DNA from: Angelakisella sp.
GTDB lineage: Bacteria; Bacillota; Clostridia; Oscillospirales; Ruminococcaceae
Length of the DNA stretch: 5,852 nucleotides
NCBI GenBank assembly: GCA_022795575.1
Contig: JAAWGY010000166.1
Coordinates: forward strand, 1 to 5,852
Reading direction: 5' to 3'
In this document: in pieces, positions 1 to 5,796 of the stretch
How the letters are laid out: the number at the start of each line of letters is the position of its first letter
Position numbering within the stretch: position 1 is the stretch's first letter
Notes under the pieces: model-generated
Databases searched by the model: none
Told to the model about the DNA's origin: nothing
The model's input: only the letters and a program-made list of their open reading frames with translations
Position numbers and translations under genes: made by a program

Positions 1-87
1 GTCAACCTGGGGAGTTTCGCCCGCTGCGGCGGGCGACCAGGGCCTGCGCGGCCCTGGACCTGCGGCCCGGTAGCCCGGGCGGGCACA
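1..87 (+). repeat. Three-hairpin GC-rich repeat, copy A
   Basis: This segment recurs as an inverted copy at 5537-5623, with 85 of 87 positions identical. It folds into three adjacent hairpins. Hairpin 1 is at 17-36 (8-bp stem TCGCCCGC/GCGGGCGA, loop TGCG). Hairpin 2 is at 37-57 (8-bp stem CCAGGGCC/GGCCCTGG, loop TGCGC). Hairpin 3 is at 65-80 (6-bp stem GCCCGG/CCGGGC, loop TAGC), with TGC 61-63 pairing GCA 83-85 outside it. The mismatches between the copies are at 68 and 77, which pair with each other in hairpin 3. Similarity stops at 88. The copy begins at the first base of the window, so it may extend further left. There is no open reading frame of its own and no T-tract, so it is not a standard intrinsic terminator. 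It is probably a dispersed palindromic (REP- or MITE-like) element; the family is not identified. Confidence 0.88.
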
Positions 88-124
88 ACCTGTGGGACAA
101 GCGGCTGCCCCTACCGCGCCCTCC

Positions 125-153
125 TTGCGAATATTCCGCGGATATGGTATAGT
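125..153 (+). promoter_or_regulatory. Sigma-70-type promoter for the ddl operon
   Basis: TTGCGA (125-130) and TATAGT (148-153) are spaced by exactly 17 nt and fit -35 and -10 boxes. A TG one base upstream of the -10 box (145-146) makes it an extended -10 promoter. The stretch is the only AT-rich island between the repeat and ddl, in an otherwise very GC-rich window. Transcription would start near 160, giving a leader of about 37 nt before the ddl start codon. The dense spacing of the next four genes suggests this promoter drives them all. Confidence 0.7.
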
Positions 154-159
154 ATACTA
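150..159. promoter_or_regulatory. Perfect palindrome overlapping the -10/start region
   Basis: TAGTATACTA is a perfect 10-bp palindrome that overlaps the -10 box and reaches the predicted transcription start. A second palindrome, GAATATTC (129-136), sits between the two promoter boxes. Dyads placed like this are typical of repressor operators, but AT-rich palindromes also arise by chance in a promoter, and no regulator gene is present in the window. Confidence 0.25.
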
Positions 160-196
160 ATGCTACAGACATCAAAGGAAAACGGGGGCGGTTGGA

Positions 197-1270
197 ATGG
201 AACAAAAGACGGTAGCCGTGCTCTTTGGCGGTGTTTCCAGCGAGCACGAGGTATCCCGGCTCACCGCCGCGTCGGTGCTGGAAAACATCGACCGGCAGCA
301 GTGGAAGCCGTTGCCGGTGGGCATCACCAGGGAGGGCCGCTGGTTCCTCTGCCACGAGGGCATCGCCCCCGCCGCCATCGCCAACGGCAGCTGGGAGGGG
401 GACCCGGGCCTCCGCCACGCCATCCTCTCCCCCGACCGGGAGCACCACGGCCTGCTGCTCCTTGACGGGGCGGGATGGTGGTGTGTCCGGGTGGACGTCA
501 TCTTCCCCGCCCTCCACGGCAAAAACGGCGAGGACGGCGCCGTCCAGGGACTGGCCCAGCTGGCCGGCATCCCCTACGTGGGGTGCGGGATTGCCTCCAG
601 CGCCGTCTGTATGGATAAGGCCCTCACCAAAACAATCCTCACCGCCGCCGGCATCCCCAACGCCGCCTGGTTCCCGGTGGTGCGGGAGGACCGGCAGGAC
701 GGCGCCATCGCCGCCGCCGTGGACCAACGGCTGGGCTGGCCCGTCTTTGTCAAGCCCGCCCGGGCCGGCTCCTCGGTGGGGGTGAGCCGGGCGGAGGACG
801 CCGCCGGCCTGTCCGCCGCCCTGGATACCGCCTTCCGGGAAGACGGCAAGGTCATCCTGGAGGAGGCCATCCGGGGGGCGGAGGTGGAGTGCGCCGTCCT
901 GGGCAACCAGGGGGAGATCCTCCCCTCCCCCCAGCTGGGGGAGATCGTCCCCAAGCGGGGGCTGTACGACTACGAGGGCAAGTACCTGGATGGCTCCACC
1001 GACCTGTACATCCCCGCCCGCATCCCGAAGGAGCAGACCGAGGCCATCCGCCAGGCGGCGGCAGCGGCCTACCGGGCCCTGGGCTGCGACGGCCTTGCCC
1101 GGGTGGACTTCTTCGCCCTGCCGGATGGGGGGTACATCCTCAACGAGGTAAACACCCTGCCGGGCTTTACCAGCATCAGTATGTACCCCAAGCTGATGAC
1201 CGCCGCCGGCATGAGCTACCCGGAGCTGCTGAACCGTCTGCTGCGGCTGGCCATGGAAAGGGAGGGCTGA
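197..1270 (+). CDS. ddl: D-alanine--D-alanine ligase
   Basis: This ATP-grasp enzyme joins two D-alanines to make the dipeptide that ends the peptidoglycan stem peptide; it acts in the cytoplasm. At 357 aa it has normal length. The N-terminal signature GGVSSEHEVS is at residues 11-20, and HGKNGEDG is at 107-114. The ATP-grasp lysine and glycine-rich loop lie in KPARAGSSVGV (from K186). The omega loop is YDYEGKY (257-263). The metal ligands are D304, E317 and N319, the last two within NEVNTLPGFTS. The omega-loop tyrosine Y263 matches E. coli DdlB Tyr216, the residue that marks D-Ala-D-Ala rather than D-Ala-D-Lac ligases, so a vancomycin-sensitive type is expected. The ATG at 197 was chosen because the family N-terminus follows it immediately. 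The ribosome site is only a G-run (GGGGGCGG, 184-191); a better AAAGGA lies too far upstream (174-179). It is the first gene of the operon, 5 nt before murI. Confidence 0.96.
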   Translation: MEQKTVAVLFGGVSSEHEVSRLTAASVLENIDRQQWKPLPVGITREGRWFLCHEGIAPAAIANGSWEGDPGLRHAILSPDREHHGLLLLDGAGWWCVRVDVIFPALHGKNGEDGAVQGLAQLAGIPYVGCGIASSAVCMDKALTKTILTAAGIPNAAWFPVVREDRQDGAIAAAVDQRLGWPVFVKPARAGSSVGVSRAEDAAGLSAALDTAFREDGKVILEEAIRGAEVECAVLGNQGEILPSPQLGEIVPKRGLYDYEGKYLDGSTDLYIPARIPKEQTEAIRQAAAAAYRALGCDGLARVDFFALPDGGYILNEVNTLPGFTSISMYPKLMTAAGMSYPELLNRLLRLAMEREG

Positions 1271-1275
1271 CCGCC

Positions 1276-2112
1276 ATGGATGAACGGCCCATCGGGGTGT
1301 TCGATTCCGGCCTGGGGGGCCTCACCGCCGCCCGGGCGCTGGCGGAGATCCTGCCGGGGGAGGATCTCCTTTACTTCGGTGATACCGGGCGGGTGCCCTA
1401 CGGCAGCCGGGGGGCGGAGGTGATCCGCCGCTACGCCCGCCAGGACGCCGCCTTTCTGCTGGGGCAGGGGGTAAAGGCGGTGGTCTGCGCCTGCGGTACC
1501 GTCAGCTCGGTGGCGGGGGAGGACCTTGCCGCCGGGATGGACTGCCCCTTTATCGAGGTGGTCTCCCCTGCCGCCCGGGCGGCGGTGGGGGCCACCCGGA
1601 ACCACCGGGTGGGGGTGATCGCCACCGCCGCCACCATCGCCAGCGGCCGGTTCCCGGAGGCCATCCGGTCGCTGGACCCCGAAGCCCAGGTGCTGGCCCG
1701 GGCCTGCCCCCTCTTTGTCCCCCTGGTGGAGGGGGGGCACATCGCCCCCGGGGACCCCATCGCCGGGCCGGCGGTGGCCTACTACCTCCGGGAGCTCCGG
1801 GACTGGGGGGCGGATACCCTGGTTTTAGGCTGCACCCACTACCCCCTGCTGGCCCCCCTCATCCGGGACTACCTGGGGGAGGCGGTGCGGCTGGTCAGCT
1901 CGGGGGAGGAGGCGGCCTTTACCACCCGGGCGCTGCTGGCGGAGCGTGGGCTGCTCTCCTCCCGGACCAAAGGGGGAAGCAGCCGGTACTTTGTCACCGA
2001 CCCCGGGGGGAGCTTCGCCGCGGTGGCGGAGGTGTTTTTGGGGGAACCGGTAAACCATGTTGCCCCGGTGGAGATCGGGAGTTTGGAGAGGTTGGAGTTA
2101 CAGGGAAGATGA
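1276..2112 (+). CDS. murI: Glutamate racemase
   Basis: This cofactor-independent racemase interconverts L- and D-glutamate, supplying the D-Glu that MurD adds to the peptidoglycan stem. The product is 278 aa, the usual length. Motifs appear in family order: IGVFDSGLGGLT (6-17, with D10 and S11), YFGDTGRVPYGSR (33-45), the first catalytic cysteine C73 in ACGTVSS (72-78), ACPLFVPLVE (143-152), and the second catalytic cysteine C186 in LGCTHYP (184-190). One oddity is that the usual Cys-Asn-Thr after the first catalytic cysteine is Cys-Gly-Thr here (G74); both cysteines remain, so activity is expected. The ATG at 1276 is favoured because AAAGGGAGGG (1257-1266) lies 9 nt upstream and the family N-terminus starts there, although the frame stays open far upstream inside ddl. 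The stop overlaps the next start in ATGA, which implies translational coupling. Confidence 0.95.
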   Translation: MDERPIGVFDSGLGGLTAARALAEILPGEDLLYFGDTGRVPYGSRGAEVIRRYARQDAAFLLGQGVKAVVCACGTVSSVAGEDLAAGMDCPFIEVVSPAARAAVGATRNHRVGVIATAATIASGRFPEAIRSLDPEAQVLARACPLFVPLVEGGHIAPGDPIAGPAVAYYLRELRDWGADTLVLGCTHYPLLAPLIRDYLGEAVRLVSSGEEAAFTTRALLAERGLLSSRTKGGSSRYFVTDPGGSFAAVAEVFLGEPVNHVAPVEIGSLERLELQGR

Positions 2113-2537
2113 AAAAAAAGGAAGCGCTGATTAAGATCCGGGGCGTCCAGCGGACCGACGGGGACGACGATGTGGTGGAGCTGCTGACCACCGGCTTTTT
2201 TGCCCGCAAGGCGGGGGGCTATCTCATCAGCTATGACGAGAGCAGCGCCACCGGCTTTGAGGGGGCCAAAACCACCCTCCTCTACGAGGGGGACCAGGGC
2301 CGGGTGACGCTGACCCGCTCCGGGAGCGTCAACACCCAGCTGATTATCGAAAAGGGGAAGCGGCACCAGTGCAGCTACGACCTGGGGTTTGGCAGTATGA
2401 TCATCGGGGTAAGCTGCGACCGCATCCAAAGCACCCTTTCGGAGGACGGGGGGGAGATCTCCTTCGGCTACTCTTTGGACCTGAACACCGCCCTCACCAG
2501 CGAAAACCAGGTGATGATCGCGGTCTTTCCCCAATAA
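2109..2537 (+). CDS. DUF1934 family protein (YwiB-like beta-barrel)
   Basis: This 142-aa soluble protein has no signal peptide and fits the DUF1934 family, which includes B. subtilis YwiB. Family hallmarks are a short basic start (MKKKEALIKIRG), then SYDES (41-45), TGFEGAKTT (48-56), the LTRSGSVNTQLIIEKGKRH stretch (68-86), GSMIIGV (95-101) and YSLDLN (121-126). Alternating polar and hydrophobic strands agree with the lipocalin-like beta-barrel expected for the family. The biochemical role is not established, so none is assigned. It overlaps murI by 4 nt; a GGAG at 2094-2097, 11 nt upstream, and coupling to murI would drive initiation. It sits 30 nt before argS, as ywiB does next to argS in Bacillus, which supports a conserved link with argS of unknown nature. 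Confidence 0.9.
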   Translation: MKKKEALIKIRGVQRTDGDDDVVELLTTGFFARKAGGYLISYDESSATGFEGAKTTLLYEGDQGRVTLTRSGSVNTQLIIEKGKRHQCSYDLGFGSMIIGVSCDRIQSTLSEDGGEISFGYSLDLNTALTSENQVMIAVFPQ

Positions 2538-2567
2538 AAGGAAGTTTAACAAAAGGAGCGTCAAACA

Positions 2568-4262
2568 ATGACCATCAGTGTTGCCATGACCACCCGGGAG
2601 CAGATCCGCAGGATGCTCCGGGACGCATTTCTTGCCGCCCAGGCCGCCCAGGAGCTGCCCGAAGGCACCCCGGCGGAGTTTACGGTGGAGGTCCCCGGGG
2701 ATACCGCCAAGGGGGACTTTGCCACCAACGCCGCTATGGTAAACGCCCGGACCTTCCGGATGGCCCCCCAGAAGCTGGCGGGCATCCTCACCGCCCGGCT
2801 GAACGCCGCCGGTACCGATATCCAGCGGTGGGAGGTGGCGGGGCCCGGCTTTATCAACTTCTTTATGAAGCCCCGCTGGTATGTGGCCCAGGTGGAGGAG
2901 ATCCTGCAAAAGGGGGCGGAATACGGCCGCAGCGGCTACGGCCAGGGGCGCAAGGTGATGGTGGAGTTTGTCTCCGCCAACCCCACCGGCCCCATGCACA
3001 TGGGCAACGCCAGGGGCGGGGCCATCGGGGACGTGCTGGCGGAGGCCCTCCGCTGGAGCGGCTGCGACGTTACCCGGGAGTTTTACGTCAACGACGCCGG
3101 CAACCAGATCGAGAAGTTCGGCAAATCCCTTTCCGCCCGGTACCAGCAGCTCTTTTTGGGGGAGGAGGCGGTGGAATTCCCGGAGGACGGCTACCACGGG
3201 GAGGATATCCGGGACCACGCCAAGGCCTACGCCGAGGCCCACGGGGACAGCCTGATGGCCCTGGACGAGGAGGCCCGGAAAAGGGCCCTGGTGGACTACG
3301 CCCTGCCCAAGAACATCGCCGCCCTGAAAAACGACCTGCACACCTACCGCATCGACTTTGACGAGTGGTTTTTGGAGAGCCGCCTCCACCCGGACGCCAT
3401 CCAGGATGTCATCCAAAGGCTGGAGGAAAAGGGGGCCATCTACCGCCAGGACGGGGCGGTGTGGTACCGGGCCACCGCCTTTGGCGGGGAGAAGGACGAG
3501 GTGTTGGTGCGGCAGAACGGCATCCCCACCTACTTTGCGGCGGACATCGCCTACCACTACAACAAATTCGCCGTGCGGGGGTACGAGACGGTCATCAACG
3601 TCTGGGGGGCGGACCACCACGGCCATGTGGCCCGGCTGAAGGGGGCCATGGACGCCATCGGCCTGGACGGCAGCAAGCTGGACATTGTGCTGATGCAGCT
3701 GGTGCGGCTGATGAAGGACGGGGAGCCCTACCGGATGAGCAAACGGAGCGGCCGGTCCATCACCCTGGCCGACCTTATCGAGGAGATCCCCATCGACGCC
3801 GCCCGGTACTTCTTCAATATGCGGGAGCCGGCCTCCAGCTTCGACTTTGACCTGGATCTGGCGGTGAAGGAGCAGAGCGACAACCCGGTCTACTATGTCC
3901 AGTACGCCCACGCCCGGATTTGCAGCATCCTGAAAAACCTGGCGGCGGAGGGCATCGCCCCCCGGGAGGTGGAGGACTACGAGCTGGAGCTCCTTGCCGC
4001 CCCGGAGGAGCGGGAGCTGATCCGGCGGATGGGACAGCTGCCCCAGGAAATCATCGACACCGCCCGGGACTACGACCCCGCCCGGATGACCCGGTACGTC
4101 TACGACATCGCCACCCTGTTCCACAAGTTCTACAACACCTGCCGGGTTAAGGGGGAGGAGGACAGCCTCCAGCAGGCGCGGCTGGCCCTCTGCGTGGCCG
4201 CCCGCACCGTCATTGCCAACGTGCTGGGGCTGCTGAAGATCTCCGCCCCGGAGGTGATGTAG
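2568..4262 (+). CDS. argS: Arginyl-tRNA synthetase
   Basis: This class I aminoacyl-tRNA synthetase charges tRNA-Arg with arginine in the cytoplasm. Its 564 aa are typical. The N-terminal additional domain, which recognises the tRNA D-loop in this family, covers about residues 10-110 and ends in VAGPGFINFFM. The HIGH-type signature is HMGN (144-147) within FVSANPTGPMHMGN. VNDAGNQIEKFG (174-185) and the WGADHHGHV stretch (from 346) belong to the Rossmann catalytic fold. The KMSKS-type loop is RMSKR (389-393). The DALR-type anticodon-binding domain runs from about 443 (YVQYAHARI) to the end, including FHKFYNTCRV (518-527) and the final ISAPEVM. AAAAGGAG (2551-2558) lies 9 nt before the ATG; a second in-frame ATG at 2586 is less well placed. 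It is the last gene of the tight run and is followed by a terminator-like hairpin. Confidence 0.97.
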   Translation: MTISVAMTTREQIRRMLRDAFLAAQAAQELPEGTPAEFTVEVPGDTAKGDFATNAAMVNARTFRMAPQKLAGILTARLNAAGTDIQRWEVAGPGFINFFMKPRWYVAQVEEILQKGAEYGRSGYGQGRKVMVEFVSANPTGPMHMGNARGGAIGDVLAEALRWSGCDVTREFYVNDAGNQIEKFGKSLSARYQQLFLGEEAVEFPEDGYHGEDIRDHAKAYAEAHGDSLMALDEEARKRALVDYALPKNIAALKNDLHTYRIDFDEWFLESRLHPDAIQDVIQRLEEKGAIYRQDGAVWYRATAFGGEKDEVLVRQNGIPTYFAADIAYHYNKFAVRGYETVINVWGADHHGHVARLKGAMDAIGLDGSKLDIVLMQLVRLMKDGEPYRMSKRSGRSITLADLIEEIPIDAARYFFNMREPASSFDFDLDLAVKEQSDNPVYYVQYAHARICSILKNLAAEGIAPREVEDYELELLAAPEERELIRRMGQLPQEIIDTARDYDPARMTRYVYDIATLFHKFYNTCRVKGEEDSLQQARLALCVAARTVIANVLGLLKISAPEVM

Positions 4263-4274
4263 GGGCCTGTATTC

Positions 4275-4305
4275 CCGGCCGCAGAACGCCGTTTGGCCGG
4301 TTTTT
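4275..4305 (+). terminator. Probable intrinsic terminator after argS
   Basis: CCGGCC (4275-4280) pairs with GGCCGG (4295-4300) across a 14-nt loop and is followed directly by five T residues (4301-4305). It lies 12 nt past the argS stop, where the operon would end. The stem is short and the loop rather large, so partial readthrough is plausible. A second possible stem just downstream, CCGGGG (4307-4312) with CCCCGG (4326-4331), has no T-tract. No convincing promoter was found between here and the next gene at 4381. Confidence 0.55.
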
Positions 4306-4380
4306 CCCGGGGGTTAAAGCCCCTGCCCCGGCTGTGCGGATAGCTTTTCGCATCCCATACCAACAGGAAAGGACAAAATC

Positions 4381-5508
4381 ATGGACCACCACCGACGACG
4401 CTTTTTCTTAGAATACGCCCAGCGGGAGCTTTGCCCCATGGTAGAGGCTGCGGGGGCCAGACCGGTGCTGGCCCTCCCCCTGCCGGAGGGGCTGTTTGGG
4501 GAGGACTGGGCCGGGGAGGCGGAGGAGCTGCTCCGCCGGGCCGGGGAGGACTGCCGCCGGACGGGCGGCGGGGTGGAGCTTTGCGCCCAGCTGCCGGCGG
4601 GGGGCTTCTTGATGGAGCCCTACGGGGAGCTGCCCTTTGCCCAGGGGGTGGCGCACTACAGCTCCGCCGCCGGCTTTGCCAAAAAGCACGGGGCGGATTC
4701 GGTGCTGATCCACCGGGCGGGGAGCCTTTTACAGGGCCGGGCGGGGGTGCTGGGGGCCCGGACGGCGGGGCTGCCGGTGTATGTCACCATGGAAATCGCC
4801 GGGGAGGGGGAGGACCTGCTGCGGGGGGGCAGCATCCTTTCCGCCTTTGTGACGCTCCAGGAGTTAGGGATTGGGGCGTTTGGGTTTTACTCGGCGGTGG
4901 CGGGGATTCTGCTGGAGCCGCTGGAGATCATCGCGCCCTATCCCCGGGTGCCGGTGCTGGCCATTACCCGGGACCTGACGGGGGGGCTGGCGGAGCCGGA
5001 GACACGGGAGCTGTTTGCCTCCCGGGCCAGGGCGCTGGCGGCGCGGGGGGCGGTATGGCAGGGCGCCTGGGGGGCCGGGGCGGAGGCGGAGGCCGCTGTC
5101 CGGGCGCTGGCGGAGGCGCCGGGCCGCGCGGTGCCAAGGGTGGATTACCGGGCCAAGGAGGAGATTTGGGCAGCGGGGGAAAAGCAGGTCTTCTACCTGG
5201 ACGGCAACATCGAGTTTTCCCAGCCGGTGCTTTGCCAGGTGGATATGGCTGACGAGATCATCCAGGCGGAGCGGGAGGGGGAGGAGGTTCTCTGCGTCCA
5301 GCTGGAGACGGCGGACGACGGGTACAACGTATCGCTGAACAACGCGCAGCTGACGATGATGCCGGCGGCGTTTTGCGCCGATGACGAGGACGCGCTGGAC
5401 AGCGGGCTGTTCTTTTACAACGGGCGGGGGATTGTGGACAGCCGGTCGCTGATTCCGGAGGAGCGGCTGAAGGAGATTGCGGCGCGATATGGCGCGGTGG
5501 TAGTGTAG
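4381..5508 (+). CDS. Homocysteine S-methyltransferase-like protein lacking zinc cysteines
   Basis: This 375-aa soluble protein has no signal peptide. Residues about 66-245 resemble the TIM barrel of homocysteine S-methyltransferases: PYGELPFAQGVAHY (80-93) matches the family's PxGELSFEEAVE region, GADSVLIHRAGSL (104-116) the GxDLLLIETM strand, and GLPVYVTMEIAGEGEDLLRGG (130-150) the LPVFVTMTF strand and loop. GAFGFYS (165-171) matches the GAxGxNC strand, and GAVWQGAWGAGAE (223-235) the GGCCGTTPE strand. The three family zinc ligands are absent: the NC cysteine is S171 and the CC pair is A229-W230. The ET after LLI is HR (111-112). The N-terminus is shortened and lacks the usual DGAMGT start. 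Residues about 265-375 form an extension I do not recognise. Classical methyl transfer to homocysteine is therefore unlikely; binding or regulation is a guess. AGGAAAGGA (4365-4373), 7 nt before the ATG, fixes the start. Alanine and glycine codons lean to GCG and GGG more than in ddl or argS. Confidence 0.6.
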   Translation: MDHHRRRFFLEYAQRELCPMVEAAGARPVLALPLPEGLFGEDWAGEAEELLRRAGEDCRRTGGGVELCAQLPAGGFLMEPYGELPFAQGVAHYSSAAGFAKKHGADSVLIHRAGSLLQGRAGVLGARTAGLPVYVTMEIAGEGEDLLRGGSILSAFVTLQELGIGAFGFYSAVAGILLEPLEIIAPYPRVPVLAITRDLTGGLAEPETRELFASRARALAARGAVWQGAWGAGAEAEAAVRALAEAPGRAVPRVDYRAKEEIWAAGEKQVFYLDGNIEFSQPVLCQVDMADEIIQAEREGEEVLCVQLETADDGYNVSLNNAQLTMMPAAFCADDEDALDSGLFFYNGRGIVDSRSLIPEERLKEIAARYGAVVV

Positions 5509-5526
5509 GCGGAGAAAGACCGCCTA
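5506..5526. other. Hairpin that includes the stop codon
   Basis: TAGGCGG (5506-5512) pairs perfectly with CCGCCTA (5520-5526) around the purine loop AGAAAGA. The first three bases of the stem are the stop codon of the preceding gene. No T-tract follows on either strand, so it is not a canonical terminator. It could stall or stabilise the 3' end of the message, together with the three-hairpin repeat that starts 11 nt later. Confidence 0.5.
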
Positions 5527-5536
5527 TCGCCCGCCA

Positions 5537-5623
5537 TGTGCCCGCCGGGGCTACCCGGCCGCAGGTCCAGGGCCGCGCAGGCCCTGGTCGCCCGCCGCAG
5601 CGGGCGAAACTCCCCAGGTTGAC
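5537..5623 (-). repeat. Three-hairpin GC-rich repeat, copy B (inverted)
   Basis: The reverse complement of this segment matches 1-87 at 85 of 87 positions, and position x in copy A corresponds to 5624 minus x here. Its hairpins are at 5588-5607, 5567-5587 and 5544-5559. The two differences fall at 5547 and 5556, which pair with each other, so hairpin 3 (GCCGGG/CCCGGC, loop GCTA) stays fully paired. The copies are 5449 bp apart and bracket all five genes. No direct target duplication could be checked, because the outer flank of copy A lies outside the window. An 80-codon frame reading through this repeat is not considered a gene. Confidence 0.88.
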
Positions 5624-5629
5624 TATGAT

Positions 5630-5668
5630 AACGGCAGGGCTTGTGTTTTTGGCACGAGTCCTGCCGTT
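5630..5668. other. Long 16-bp hairpin next to repeat copy B
   Basis: AACGGCAGGGCTTGTG (5630-5645) pairs with CACGAGTCCTGCCGTT (5653-5668) over 16 positions, two of them G-U in a + strand transcript, with loop TTTTTGG. It begins 6 nt beyond the repeat. What follows on the + strand (CTATTGTAGG) is only mildly T-rich, so terminator function is uncertain. The G-U pairs are G-U only in the + direction and become A-C mismatches in a - strand RNA, which favours a + strand transcript. Confidence 0.6.
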
Positions 5669-5684
5669 CTATTGTAGGCCGTCA

Positions 5685-5772
5685 GGCCGCGGTTTTGGGC
5701 AGCTGCTTTTGGGTGAGGATGGGGGCAATGGCGGTTTTTTGCCCGACTGTCCAGGAAGCGCAAACCGCGGCC
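5685..5772 (+). other. Nested multi-stem region, possible structured RNA
   Basis: Three stems nest inside one another. An 11-bp closing stem joins GGCCGCGGTTT (5685-5695) to AAACCGCGGCC (5762-5772). A 7-bp stem joins TGGGCAG (5696-5702) to CTGTCCA (5747-5753), with one G-U pair. A 6-bp hairpin joins GGGCAA (5723-5728) to TTGCCC (5739-5744). The unpaired parts are a 20-nt stretch at 5703-5722 and an 8-nt stretch at 5754-5761. No known riboswitch, ribozyme or small RNA class was recognised, and no coding sequence is convincing here. The G-U pair again fits the + strand better. It could be a leader of a gene beyond the window, a small RNA, or a decayed repeat. Confidence 0.35.
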
Positions 5773-5796
5773 GGGGTTAGGGGTAGGGCCTTTCTC

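Noticed and set aside
1..87. CRISPR array or tRNA-like element in the repeat
   Set aside because: There are just two distant inverted copies rather than spaced direct repeats, and the three hairpins do not form a cloverleaf with tRNA consensus bases.
889..1275. In-frame upstream extension of murI inside ddl
   Set aside because: The extension translates into a proline- and glycine-rich shadow of ddl; the family N-terminus and ribosome site place the start at 1276.
1869..4124. A 751-codon open frame on the - strand, antisense to murI, the DUF1934 gene and argS
   Set aside because: It lies opposite three confidently identified genes; its product is low-complexity, rich in G, V, P, L and H, and shows no family motifs. 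Long antisense frames are expected where the codons of real genes end in G or C.
4314..4345. Possible promoter for the last gene (TTAAAG with a GATAGC-like box)
   Set aside because: The -10 candidate matches the consensus at only half its positions and the spacing is 19-20 nt.
1..5623. Composite transposon with terminal inverted repeats carrying the operon
   Set aside because: No transposase is present, the enclosed genes are mostly core housekeeping genes, and target duplications cannot be seen; independent insertions of a small repeat are simpler.
5538..5780. An 80-codon + strand frame starting in repeat copy B
   Set aside because: It reads through the repeat, the 16-bp hairpin and the nested stems, has no plausible ribosome site, and shows no recognisable protein features.
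5771..5788. G-rich run (GGGG TTA GGGG TA GGG) as a possible G-quadruplex
   Set aside because: Only three runs of three or more G are present close together, so a stable three-tier quadruplex is not supported in a GC-rich background.
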